Positions 43,357-51,055 of a stretch of DNA of 64,000 nt are shown here, piece by piece (position 1 is the stretch's first letter; each line of letters begins with the position of its first letter). The notes under the pieces were generated by a model. That model searched no databases and was not told the origin of the DNA. It was given only the letters and a program-made list of their open reading frames with translations. Origin of the DNA: Tropicibacter sp. Alg240-R139 (GTDB taxonomy: Bacteria > Pseudomonadota > Alphaproteobacteria > Rhodobacterales > Rhodobacteraceae). Position numbers and translations under genes: made by a program. The DNA is taken from assembly GCF_900537075.1 (NCBI RefSeq), contig NZ_UNRA01000006.1, forward strand, positions 124,001-188,000. Reading direction: 5' to 3'.

Positions 43357-44253
43357 ATGGCTCGCCCTTTGCCCCCTTTGAACGCCTTGCGCGCCTTTGA
43401 GGCCGCGGGACGACACGAAAACTTCAGCCGCGCTGCTGAAGAGATGAATGTCAGCCATTCTGCCATCAGCCGCCATGTGCGCGGGTTGGAACACCGTCTG
43501 GGCGTGGCCTTGTTTCGGGATCTGCCGCGTGGATTGGAACTGACGGTCGAGGGGCGCAATTACCTGTCGCGGGTCACTGTTGCGCTGGATTTGATTTCGG
43601 ACGCGACCGAGGATTTGGGCGAAACGCCCGAAGGGCGGATCACTGTCAGCAGTGAGCCGCTTTTTGCGCTCAAGGTGTTGATGCCGCGACTGAAACGCTT
43701 CTACGCGGTCTTTCCTAATGTCGAGGTGCATATCGAGGCGACCAATGCCCTGGCTGATGTGGACCGGTACGAAGCCGACATCGCTCTGAGGTTCGCCTTT
43801 CGAGGTGAGCTGGACGCGCCATCCGACCTGATCAGTGACACGCCGCTGCACGTCTATGCCGCGCCGGACCTGCGGCCCGAAGGGTGGAGCGACCCGCGCG
43901 AGGTGCTGGAATATCGTCGTTTCAAGGATCGCGGTGCAGGCATCTGGGATCGGTGGGGTCAATTGACCGGATTGGCACCGGGAGAGGTGTCTGACCCGCG
44001 CAAATACCTGGAAACCGAGCTGGCGTTTGAGGCAGCGGTGCAAGGCTTGGGCGTTTATCTGGGCGCAGGGGACTGCGTGGCCGGAGAGGTAGGGGCCGGG
44101 CGTCTGGTCCGGTGTTTTGACGCGGGCTTTCGCGATGGCGCCATGCGGCTTGTGCAAAGCACGCGGGCCCGGCGGCACAAGGCCGCGCGCGCTTTTCGTG
44201 AATGGCTGCTCGATGAAACCTCGGATCTACGCGGTTGGTCCTGTTCCAACTAA
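43357..44253 (+). CDS. LysR family regulator, GcvA-type
   Basis: 298 residues from ATG 43357. PLPPLNALRAFEAAGRHENF, SRAAEEMNVSHSAISRHVRG and LEHRLGVALFRDLPRGLELT are the GcvA-like HTH. The effector domain (VSSEPLFALKVLMPRLKRFY, VHIEATNALADVDRYEADIA, AVQGLGVYLGAGDCVAGEVG) is full length. GcvA-type members control amino-acid use or beta-lactamases; the target here is unclear. The stop overlaps the next minus-strand frame by 4 bases. Confidence 0.88.
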   Translation: MARPLPPLNALRAFEAAGRHENFSRAAEEMNVSHSAISRHVRGLEHRLGVALFRDLPRGLELTVEGRNYLSRVTVALDLISDATEDLGETPEGRITVSSEPLFALKVLMPRLKRFYAVFPNVEVHIEATNALADVDRYEADIALRFAFRGELDAPSDLISDTPLHVYAAPDLRPEGWSDPREVLEYRRFKDRGAGIWDRWGQLTGLAPGEVSDPRKYLETELAFEAAVQGLGVYLGAGDCVAGEVGAGRLVRCFDAGFRDGAMRLVQSTRARRHKAARAFREWLLDETSDLRGWSCSN

Positions 44254-44579
44254 AGTGCCGATCTTTCCCCTTTGGGACCCGACGGGCTGAGATGTTCTGA
44301 CCGGATACTGAAACGATAGTCGGCCATTGGCAATTGGATCAGCAGTTCAGGACCAATCGAAAGGCGGCCAGTGTGGCCGTCATAACTTGCGAGATACTGG
44401 CGGGTGCCGCTCAAATCGACGAGCTGATCTATCGAGCGCAGTAGATGGTCGTGCGGGACGCGTGCTCTAACGAGAGCTCTTAGAATGGCACCGCCTGTGG
44501 CCCCTGCTTCGATCCCATCATCATCGCCAAATAGCCCAATCAATATGGGAATTGAATTGGCAATGCCAGCTTCGTTCAA
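44250..44579 (-). CDS. Uncertain hypothetical protein with atypical codon use
   Basis: A 109-codon frame starting with TTG at 44579. It reads like a protein (LVDLSGTRQYLASYDGHTGR, LSIGPELLIQLPMADYRFSI) and is not explained by the genes around it, but it uses AGA, ATA, CTA and GGG more than its neighbours, has no ribosome site, and an in-frame stop lies four codons upstream of its start. It may be a small foreign gene or a remnant. No family recognised. Confidence 0.35.
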   Translation of the reverse strand: MNEAGIANSIPILIGLFGDDDGIEAGATGGAILRALVRARVPHDHLLRSIDQLVDLSGTRQYLASYDGHTGRLSIGPELLIQLPMADYRFSIRSEHLSPSGPKGERSAL

Positions 44580-44766
44580 GGAGGTGTTTTACAACGGAAT
44601 TCGCCCGATGTGTCGGCGGCCCCTTTCTGCACTGAGCTGTCAGCGATTGGCCTTGCCTCTTGTTCGACGACTTGCCGTGTTTACAAATAACTGGCTCCTT
44701 TTTTCAGTGACTCTTTCGTGTGCCGTCCTATCCTTTGATAAAGGGAAGTATACACAGGGTGAGCAC

Positions 44767-44913
44767 ATGTTGGCGCATTTTCAATGTCTGTTCCTGATGG
44801 GGGTCATCTTGAGCCTTGCTGCATGTGTTCCGGAACCAGGGACCCAAGCCTATCAGGATTACCAGATGCACAAAGCAAACCGCAATTCGGTGATGGGGCA
44901 GGGGGGTCGATAA
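44767..44913 (+). CDS. Small lipoprotein
   Basis: 48 residues. MLAHFQCLFLMGVILSLAAC is a lipoprotein signal with lipobox LAAC; the mature peptide is only about 29 residues (CVPEPGTQAYQDYQMHKANR...). AGGGTGAG precedes the ATG. An upstream in-frame extension has no signal. Such tiny lipoproteins are common in Rhodobacteraceae; function unknown. Confidence 0.65.
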   Translation: MLAHFQCLFLMGVILSLAACVPEPGTQAYQDYQMHKANRNSVMGQGGR

Positions 44914-45351
44914 ATACTTTCAGGTGTCCACACGCCTGCCAGACCAAAGAATGAAACTGTTCTTTGGCAATCACTAATGTCCGTTTCGGGCTCGAAGCAG
45001 CCATTCCGCGGAGCAGCGATTGAGTGAGCAAGAACGCGCAGCCACATGGCAATGCGGATTGCAAATTCTTGGTGCTCGCGGTGTTAGCTTGGCTTTTGGC
45101 TTGACTCAGCGGCCCATGATCTTGGTTCAAGGGGTGACGAATTCGCGTTAATCAACCTTTTGGTTGAATATGGAAATTAGGTGATTTCAGGGGGTTTCGT
45201 CGTCGGAGATCGGTTTGATTGAATGCGACATCTAAAATTTTACTGTTTTAAAGCAATGATTTAGGTTGGTACTTTCTGCGACATAACTGTCGTTGACTCT
45301 GAGCCCCCACAGCCTTAGCACCTAGCCCAAGACAACGTGAGGGGTTCACCC
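44914..45351. other. Region upstream of the atp operon
   Basis: About 438 bases with no supported gene. A TCAACC-TTTT-GGTTGA hairpin lies at 45152-45167, and 45170-45260 is A/T-rich, a likely place for the F0 operon promoter. Short frames on both strands in 44914-45130 show no protein pattern. Confidence 0.45.
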
Positions 45352-45693
45352 GTGACCGAAGATGACCAAAAGCAGCGCCTGTCGCAGCTGGAGGCGCGGA
45401 TCGCGACGGTGAAAAAGGCGAACGAGCCTGCTCCACGCGTAGATCGCGGCTTTTCCCATGGCGAGCTTGCCTGGCGGATGGTCATCGAAATGACGGCCGG
45501 CATCGGGATCGGCTTTGGCATTGGGTACGGGTTGGATTACCTGTTCGGGACCATCCCGATATTCCTGGTGCTGTTTACACTGTTGGGCTTTGCCGCCGGC
45601 ATCAAGACGATGATGCGCAGCGCGAAAGAAGTTCAGGACAAGGCATTGGCCGCCGAGAACAACACCGGCGCCGAACAAGACGAGAGGGACTAG
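45352..45693 (+). CDS. atpI: F0F1 ATPase accessory protein AtpI/AtpZ-like
   Basis: 113 residues from the GTG at 45352 (GAGGGG 7 bases upstream). A charged N-terminal ~45 residues (DDQKQRLSQLEARIATVKKA) precedes two membrane segments, VIEMTAGIGIGFGIGYGLDY and IPIFLVLFTLLGFAAGIKTM, the AtpZ/AtpI pattern. It helps assemble the c-ring in several organisms. It is the first gene of the F0 operon and is 3 bases from atpB. Confidence 0.86.
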   Translation: MTEDDQKQRLSQLEARIATVKKANEPAPRVDRGFSHGELAWRMVIEMTAGIGIGFGIGYGLDYLFGTIPIFLVLFTLLGFAAGIKTMMRSAKEVQDKALAAENNTGAEQDERD

Positions 45694-45696
45694 ATC

Positions 45697-46455
45697 GTGG
45701 CAAGCGATACAACCGCCGCAGAAGGTAGCAGCCTGGTTTTCCACCCGATGGATCAGTTCATCGTCAAGCCGTTGTTCGGCGACGGTGCAGTTGGCATGTT
45801 CACCATCACCAATATGACCCTGTGGCTGGCTCTGGCCATCGTGGCCGTGATTGCCCTGCTGGTTCTGCCGACGTCTAAACGCGCCATCGTCCCCGGCCGC
45901 GGCCAGTCCATCGCGGAACTGACGTATGGCTTCATCTACAAGATGGTCGAAGATATCTGTGGCAAGGACGGCATCAAGTTCTTTCCCTACATCATGACGT
46001 TGTTCATGTTCATCGTCAGCGCCAACTTCCTTGGCCTGCTGCCGATGTCTTTCACCACGACCTCGCATTTTGCTGTCACCGCTGTTCTGGCGCTGGCCGT
46101 GTTCCTGACCGTGACCATCCTTGGTTTCGTCCTCAACGGCGCCGGTTTCCTGGGCTTGTTCTGGGTATCGAGCGCGCCGCTGGCGCTGCGCCCCATTCTG
46201 GCGATCATCGAACTGATTTCGTACTTTGTACGTCCTGTCAGCCATTCGATCCGTCTTGCTGGTAACGTTATGGCGGGTCACGCGGTGATCAAGGTGTTTG
46301 CAGGCTTTGCCGCTATCACCGTCATCTCGCCGGTTTCCGTTCTGGCCATCACGGCCATGTACGGTCTGGAAATCCTCGTGGCCTTTATCCAGGCCTACGT
46401 GTTCACAATTCTGACCTGTGTGTATCTGAAGGATGCGCTGCATCCGTCGCACTAA
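45697..46455 (+). CDS. atpB: ATP synthase F0 subunit a
   Basis: 252 residues, GTG start. Six hydrophobic segments. The conserved helix with the essential arginine reads [20 protein letters not shown], and the last segment is [20 protein letters not shown]. Subunit a forms the proton half-channels beside the c-ring. The N-terminal [20 protein letters not shown] is typical of alphaproteobacteria. Confidence 0.96.
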   Translation: MASDTTAAEGSSLVFHPMDQFIVKPLFGDGAVGMFTITNMTLWLALAIVAVIALLVLPTSKRAIVPGRGQSIAELTYGFIYKMVEDICGKDGIKFFPYIMTLFMFIVSANFLGLLPMSFTTTSHFAVTAVLALAVFLTVTILGFVLNGAGFLGLFWVSSAPLALRPILAIIELISYFVRPVSHSIRLAGNVMAGHAVIKVFAGFAAITVISPVSVLAITAMYGLEILVAFIQAYVFTILTCVYLKDALHPSH

Positions 46456-46503
46456 GGTTCTGAACCCTCAAAATCGAAACTTCCAATCGTAAGGAGAATT
46501 CTC

Positions 46504-46728
46504 ATGGAAGGCGATCTCGCACACATCGGCGCAGGCCTGGCAGCAATCGGCTCGGGCGCAGCCGCAATCGGTGTTGGCAACGTGGCCGGCAACTTCCTGG
46601 CCGGCGCTCTGCGCAACCCTTCGGCCGCCGCATCGCAAACCGCGACACTGTTCATCGGTATCGCGTTCGCAGAAGCTCTGGGCATCTTTGCATTCCTGGT
46701 CGCTCTGCTGCTGATGTTCGCCGTCTAA
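46504..46728 (+). CDS. atpE: ATP synthase F0 subunit c
   Basis: 74 residues, two helices joined by the polar [12 protein letters not shown] loop. The ion-binding carboxylate is in helix 2 ([20 protein letters not shown], Glu within FAEALG). AAGGAG precedes the ATG. It builds the rotating c-ring. Confidence 0.97.
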   Translation: MEGDLAHIGAGLAAIGSGAAAIGVGNVAGNFLAGALRNPSAAASQTATLFIGIAFAEALGIFAFLVALLLMFAV

Positions 46729-46755
46729 GACCTTCGGGAACCGACATCCTTACGG

Positions 46756-46786
46756 TTGGGCAGTTCAACGCCGTTGTGCTGCCCAA
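46756..46786 (+). terminator. Intercistronic hairpin after atpE
   Basis: TTGGGCAG (46756-46763) pairs with CTGCCCAA (46779-46786), with an inner CAAC/GTTG stem and loop GCC. A second, shorter AACCG/CGGTT stem lies just before. No U-tract, so this likely guards the mRNA end to favour extra atpE, whose product is needed in many copies. Confidence 0.6.
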
Positions 46787-46814
46787 TGTAAGCTAAGTTT
46801 CCAAGGAGACCGAC

Positions 46815-47360
46815 ATGGCAACTGAGACCAAAGACATCGTCAGCGCCTGCGTCGACTCGTACGGCAGCGCGGTTGGCATGCCCCAGCTCTGCGGAGAGTG
46901 GATGGGCAACCAGATCTTCTGGCTCGTCATTACGTTGGTAGCGATCTTTCTGATCCTGTCGCGTGTGGCTCTGCCGCGCATCGGTGCGATCCTGGCTGAA
47001 CGTCAGGGCACCATTACAAATGACATCGCTGCTGCTGAGGACCTGAAGGCCAAAGCGGTTGAAGCGGAAGAGACCTATAACAAGGCTCTGGCCGATGCCC
47101 GTGCACAAGCACAGGCCATCGCAGCCGAGGCGCGTGCCGAAATCCAGGCTGACCTGGATGTCGCAATCGCCAAGGCGGATGCCGAGATTGCCGCCAAGGC
47201 AGCTGAATCGGAAGCGGCAATCGCCGAGATCCGAGCCGGTGCCCTGGACAGCATTCAGGCTGTTGCCAAAGACACCGCAGGTGAAGTTGTGGCCGCCCTG
47301 GGCGGTCAAGCAGATGAGGCTGGTATCGCTGGTGCGGTCGACGCCCGGATGAAAGGATAA
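46815..47360 (+). CDS. ATP synthase F0 subunit b'
   Basis: 181 residues. A single membrane helix ([21 protein letters not shown], about residues 34-54) and then a long coiled coil ([40 protein letters not shown]). The divergent b' form is found beside b in photosynthetic and other alphaproteobacteria. N-terminal residues contain two cysteines, SACVDS and QLCGEW. It forms the peripheral stalk with AtpF. Confidence 0.92.
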   Translation: MATETKDIVSACVDSYGSAVGMPQLCGEWMGNQIFWLVITLVAIFLILSRVALPRIGAILAERQGTITNDIAAAEDLKAKAVEAEETYNKALADARAQAQAIAAEARAEIQADLDVAIAKADAEIAAKAAESEAAIAEIRAGALDSIQAVAKDTAGEVVAALGGQADEAGIAGAVDARMKG

Positions 47361-47365
47361 GAGCC

Positions 47366-47926
47366 ATGCGTAATACTCTCGCCCTTGTCCTGACAGCTGG
47401 TGTCGCAAGCCCCGCGCTTGCTGCAAGCGGTCCGTTCGTTTCGCTGGGCAACACCGACTTTGTGGTGACGCTTGGCTTCCTGGTGTTCATCGGGGTGCTG
47501 TTCTACTTCAAGGTGCCCGGCATGATCGGCGGTGCATTGGACAATCGCGCTCAGGGCATCCAGTCCGAGCTTGATGAAGCCCGTGCACTGCGTGATGAAG
47601 CCCAAACCCTGCTGGCCTCGTTCGAGCGCAAGCAGAAAGAGGTGCAGGACCAGGCCGCCGCCATCGTGGCAGCAGCAAAAGATGACGCCGTTTTGGCGGC
47701 AGAGCAGGCTAAGGCCGATCTGGAAGTATCGATTGCGCGCCGTCTGGCCGCTGCGCAAGACCAGATTGCATCGGCTGAGGCTTCGGCCGTCAAAGAGGTC
47801 CGCGATCAGGCCATCACCATCGCCATATCGGCGGCCAATGAGGTGATCGCCAAGCAGATGACTGCGGCGCAAGGCAACAAGCTGATCGACGCCGCCATCG
47901 CCGAAGTGGACACCAAGCTGCACTAA
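47366..47926 (+). CDS. atpF: ATP synthase F0 subunit b
   Basis: 186 residues. A signal-like start ([20 protein letters not shown]) precedes the membrane helix [20 protein letters not shown]; the helix is followed by [20 protein letters not shown] and a long coiled coil. It follows b' by 5 bases and is the last gene of the F0 operon; F1 genes are not in the window. Confidence 0.94.
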   Translation: MRNTLALVLTAGVASPALAASGPFVSLGNTDFVVTLGFLVFIGVLFYFKVPGMIGGALDNRAQGIQSELDEARALRDEAQTLLASFERKQKEVQDQAAAIVAAAKDDAVLAAEQAKADLEVSIARRLAAAQDQIASAEASAVKEVRDQAITIAISAANEVIAKQMTAAQGNKLIDAAIAEVDTKLH

Positions 47927-47951
47927 GCGTGGCACCAGATTGACTTGAAAG

Positions 47952-47978
47952 AACCCGGCCCTGGCGTCGGGTTTTTTT
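47952..47978 (+). terminator. Terminator of the atp F0 operon
   Basis: AACCCG (47952-47957) and CGGGTT (47968-47973), with extra inner pairing, are followed by seven T residues, 26 bases after atpF. Confidence 0.85.
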
Positions 47979-48009
47979 GTGGCTGACGAAGGGCCGGTGA
48001 TCCGGGGGT

Positions 48010-48196
48010 GCTCCCGCCCGTCGGTGATGTTTCTGACGAAACACCTCCTCCCGTTGGGCCGGGCCTCGCTTCGCTCGGCAGGTGGCGTTTGTGGCGAAAC
48101 GGGTGCCCCAAGCGGCACCACGCCGGGCTTTGCCCGGCGCTACGCCCAAAGCCGTTCGCGATGCTGACGAAGTCAGGATCGCTCGGGTGCGGGAGT
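48010..48196 (-). repeat. Dispersed GC-rich repeat, inverted long copy
   Basis: Begins GCTCCCGCCCGTCGGTGATG, continues CACCTCCTCCCGTTGGGCCG and ends with ACGCCCAAAGCC, the reverse of the module A seen at 55.4 and 60.9 kb, then CGATCGCTC-like GGATCGCTCGGGTGCGGGAG. It is thus the reverse orientation of those copies, about 187 bases. It fills the gap between the atp terminator and the GntR stop. Confidence 0.75.
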
Positions 48197-48228
48197 GCCC
48201 CGTTCCCTTGATCGCAACGGGGGAACCG

Positions 48229-48999
48229 TTAGCCTTGCTCGGTTTTGTGTTCCAGCCGTTGTCGGGCGATTGCTTCATTTCTCTCGGCAATCTGTTGATC
48301 CGACAGGCATTGCTTGACGAAATTCAAATGTGCCTCCACCGCTTCGCGCGCTCCGATCGGATCGCGGGCCTGCAGGGCGTCGTTGATTGCGTGGTGCTGG
48401 TCCAGGATCGAGGCGCGGGTGTGTTGCTGGTGGAACATGATGCGACGGTTGTAGAACACGCCTGCACGCAGCAGGTCAAACATAGACCTCATCATATGCA
48501 ACATGACGACGTTGTGGCTCGCTTCGAGGATTGCCATGTGAAACTGGGCATCCAGCCGCGCCTCTTCTTCGGATCCGGGGTTCTCGTTGGCCACGACCAT
48601 CTTGTCAAAGATTGCCTGAATGACCTTGAGGTCACTGTCCGACCCCAGTCGTGCCGCACGTTCTGCCGCCAGGCTTTCGATGTCCCGGCGGAACGAGAGA
48701 TAGTCGAACATCGCCTCGTCATGTGCCCCAAAGAGCCGCGTGAGGGCCGGGGAGAAGGCATTGCCCAGAACCTCGGCCACAAAGACGCCTGATCCCGCCT
48801 TGGCGCTCAGCAAGCCCTGTTCCTGCAACTCGGCAATGGCGTCGCGCAGCGAGGGGCGCGAGACGCCAAGACGATCAGCCAATTCGCGTTCCGACGGCAG
48901 GCGTTCGCCCGGGCGCAGGATACCGCGCAGGATCAGCAATTCGATCTGGCGCACCACCGAGGTCGACAGTTTCTCGGGCTGGACTTTTTGAAAGGGCAT
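48229..48999 (-). CDS. GntR/FadR family (FCD) transcriptional regulator
   Basis: 256 residues. The GntR HTH reads QIELLILRGILRPGERLPSE, RELADRLGVSRPSLRDAIAE and LQEQGLLSAKAGSGVFVAEV. The FCD effector domain (FRRDIESLAAERAARLGSDS, DAQFHMAILEASHNVVMLHM, ILDQHHAINDALQARDPIGA) has the Asp/His metal-site residues. PdhR/LldR-like proteins bind organic acids. It is divergent from an aminotransferase and two likely operators lie between them. Confidence 0.9.
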   Translation of the reverse strand: MPFQKVQPEKLSTSVVRQIELLILRGILRPGERLPSERELADRLGVSRPSLRDAIAELQEQGLLSAKAGSGVFVAEVLGNAFSPALTRLFGAHDEAMFDYLSFRRDIESLAAERAARLGSDSDLKVIQAIFDKMVVANENPGSEEEARLDAQFHMAILEASHNVVMLHMMRSMFDLLRAGVFYNRRIMFHQQHTRASILDQHHAINDALQARDPIGAREAVEAHLNFVKQCLSDQQIAERNEAIARQRLEHKTEQG

Positions 49000-49020
49000 G
49001 ACCGGGGCCTTTGTGAAAAT

Positions 49021-49039
49021 TGGTCAAAACATATGACCA
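49021..49039. promoter_or_regulatory. Candidate GntR operator 1
   Basis: TGGTC-N9-GACCA, 21 bases from the gntR start. The TGGT/ACCA core is that of FadR-subfamily operators. Confidence 0.6.
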
Positions 49040-49068
49040 CGGTGGGGGCGTGGCTGCAAGGGAGGAAA

Positions 49069-49085
49069 GGTCAGAGAAGTTGACC
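49069..49085. promoter_or_regulatory. Candidate GntR operator 2
   Basis: GGTCA-N7-TGACC, on the aminotransferase side. It shares the GGTC/GACC half-site with operator 1, and a further GGTCA lies at 49108-49112. Confidence 0.55.
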
Positions 49086-49173
49086 GATCACATCTGTTGT
49101 AACAAAGGTCAGCATGTTTGACTTAATGCCGAGTCTGCCTAGTCTGATCCGCAGCTTTAGAGGAGAGAGACAC

Positions 49174-50391
49174 ATGGAGCTTGAGGAGATGTTTGCAACA
49201 CGTGCCGATCGGCTCAAAGCCTCGGAAATCCGCGAGTTGCTGAAACTGCTAGACCAGCCCGACATCATCTCGTTTGCGGGCGGAATTCCTGATCCGGCGT
49301 TGTTTCCGGCCAAGGCGTTTCAGGCGGCCTTTGCAAAGGCGCTGGACCTACAACATCAGGCGAAGGCGCTACAATATTCGGTGAGCGAGGGGTATCTGCC
49401 GCTGCGCGAGTGGCTGGCCGCGCATATGGCTGGCATCAGCGTGCCGTGTGACGTCGACAACATCCTGATCACTTCTGGCTCGCAACAGGCGTTGGATTAT
49501 CTGGGCAAGCTGATGCTGTCGCCGGGGGATACGGCGCTGGTCAACTGGCCGACCTACCTGGGTGCTCTGGCGGCGTTCACTGCCTATGAACCGCGGTTTG
49601 ATCGGTTGGATCTGGGCGCAAATCATAGCGTGTCCGAATATGGCGAGCGGGCCGAAGCCGAAGGCGGGCGGGTCAAGTTTGCTTATCTGTCGGCGGATTT
49701 TTCGAATCCTACGGGTGAGACCGTGGATGCGACAGGGCGCGAACGTCTTCTGGACATGGCCGAAGCGCTGGATTGCGCGATCATCGAGGACGGTGCGTAT
49801 CAGGCGCTGCGCTACGATGGCGAAGCAATCGCGCCGATCCTTGCGATAGAGCTGGCGCGCACCGGTGATCTGGAGGCTTGCCGGACGATATATTGCGGGT
49901 CATTTTCCAAGACCCTTTCACCGGGTTTGCGCGTCGGCTGGATCGTTGCTGCAAAGCCGGTGATTTCCAAGCTCGTGCTGATGAAGCAGGCCGCAGATCT
50001 GCATTCGCCAACAATCAACCAGATGGCTATTCATGGCGTGGCTGAGAGGCATTTTGATACCCATGTGGCGACACTGTGCGCGGCTTATAGCGCGCGGCGG
50101 GATGCTATGTTGGCAGCCTTGGCGGATCACATGCCCGAAGGGGTGGAATGGACTCGGCCCGAGGGGGGCATGTTTATCTGGATCACCTTGCCCAAGGGCA
50201 TGGATGGTGCGGATTTGTTGGATCGCGCGATCCGTGACCAGCGAGTGGCGTTTGTTCCGGGTGGGGCTTTCTTTGCCGATGGGTCGGGGGCCAACACGAT
50301 CCGGTTGAGCTTTTCCAACTCGGACGAAACTGCAATTGCCGAGGGCGTATCTAGGTTGGGGGCCGTTCTCCGTCGGGCTCTCTCTGACTAA
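49174..50391 (+). CDS. PLP-dependent class I/II aminotransferase (LysN/2-aminoadipate type)
   Basis: 405 residues from ATG 49174 (AGGAGAG). ISFAGGIPDPALFPAKAFQA, ITSGSQQALDYLGKLMLSPG, AYLSADFSNPTGETVDATGR, DCAIIEDGAYQALRYDGEAI and the PLP lysine motif YCGSFSKTLSPGLRVGWIVA are typical of 2-aminoadipate/ multi-substrate aminotransferases. Substrate not decided. The GntR gene opposite and its operators suggest induction by the substrate or a related acid. Confidence 0.9.
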   Translation: MELEEMFATRADRLKASEIRELLKLLDQPDIISFAGGIPDPALFPAKAFQAAFAKALDLQHQAKALQYSVSEGYLPLREWLAAHMAGISVPCDVDNILITSGSQQALDYLGKLMLSPGDTALVNWPTYLGALAAFTAYEPRFDRLDLGANHSVSEYGERAEAEGGRVKFAYLSADFSNPTGETVDATGRERLLDMAEALDCAIIEDGAYQALRYDGEAIAPILAIELARTGDLEACRTIYCGSFSKTLSPGLRVGWIVAAKPVISKLVLMKQAADLHSPTINQMAIHGVAERHFDTHVATLCAAYSARRDAMLAALADHMPEGVEWTRPEGGMFIWITLPKGMDGADLLDRAIRDQRVAFVPGGAFFADGSGANTIRLSFSNSDETAIAEGVSRLGAVLRRALSD

Positions 50392-50425
50392 GGATTTGTT
50401 AACCATTCCTGCCGACTGTAGCGGC

Positions 50426-50989
50426 ATGATCCGGTTCTTTGGTTTTGTGGCCCTTTGGCTGCTTGTCGGCTGTGCCCCGCCCGAGGCGGGGTTCACGGCC
50501 GAACAGCCAGTGCAAAAGCTCAGCGTTGGCGGATATGCCGTTGAGGTTCAGATCAACGACGATGTGGTCAAGGCGCGTCGCCGGGTGTCGGATCTGCACA
50601 ACACGGACGCCTACTATGTGGCATTGGAACAGATGATGGGGAAGCTGTCGGGCTGTCCCATTGCCAAGGTGTATCGCGTCAGTCGGTTCGTGACTTGGGG
50701 TGTCAAGGGCTGCAACATGGAACAGGCGCGGGCGTTTATTGCCGAGGCCGACAAGATCGTGGCCGGAAATTCGCAAAAGAAGGCCGCCAACAAAGGCAAG
50801 CCGCAGTATGATTGTCACGAGTGGAGCTCGACCACATTCTCAAACGGGTCCGAGATTTGGACCAACATCACTTGCGAGCCTTATGGCGGTGATCCAAAGT
50901 TGAAGTATCTAACTTTGGAATGTGAGCAAATTACCTGGATCACTGAGTCAGGAGATGGGCGGACAGATATGACGTGTGATCCGCAGTAG
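50426..50989 (+). CDS. Lipoprotein of unknown function
   Basis: 187 residues. MIRFFGFVALWLLVGCAPPE is a lipoprotein signal (lipobox LVGC). The mature protein has an even run of cysteines (SGCPIAK, KGCNMEQ, YDCHEWS, NITCEPY, ECEQIT, TCDPQ), consistent with disulfides in the periplasm. The ATG has only a weak ribosome site. No known domain recognised. Confidence 0.78.
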   Translation: MIRFFGFVALWLLVGCAPPEAGFTAEQPVQKLSVGGYAVEVQINDDVVKARRRVSDLHNTDAYYVALEQMMGKLSGCPIAKVYRVSRFVTWGVKGCNMEQARAFIAEADKIVAGNSQKKAANKGKPQYDCHEWSSTTFSNGSEIWTNITCEPYGGDPKLKYLTLECEQITWITESGDGRTDMTCDPQ

Positions 50990-51055
50990 CAATATCTTGT
51001 GGATAACCTGCTGGCGTGGTCTAGATAGGGTGGCGTCGGCGTTGACAGGTCGGAA

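Noticed and set aside
44804-45130. 108-codon minus-strand frame over the small lipoprotein
   Set aside because: It lies antisense to the lipoprotein, has no ribosome site and shows no domain.
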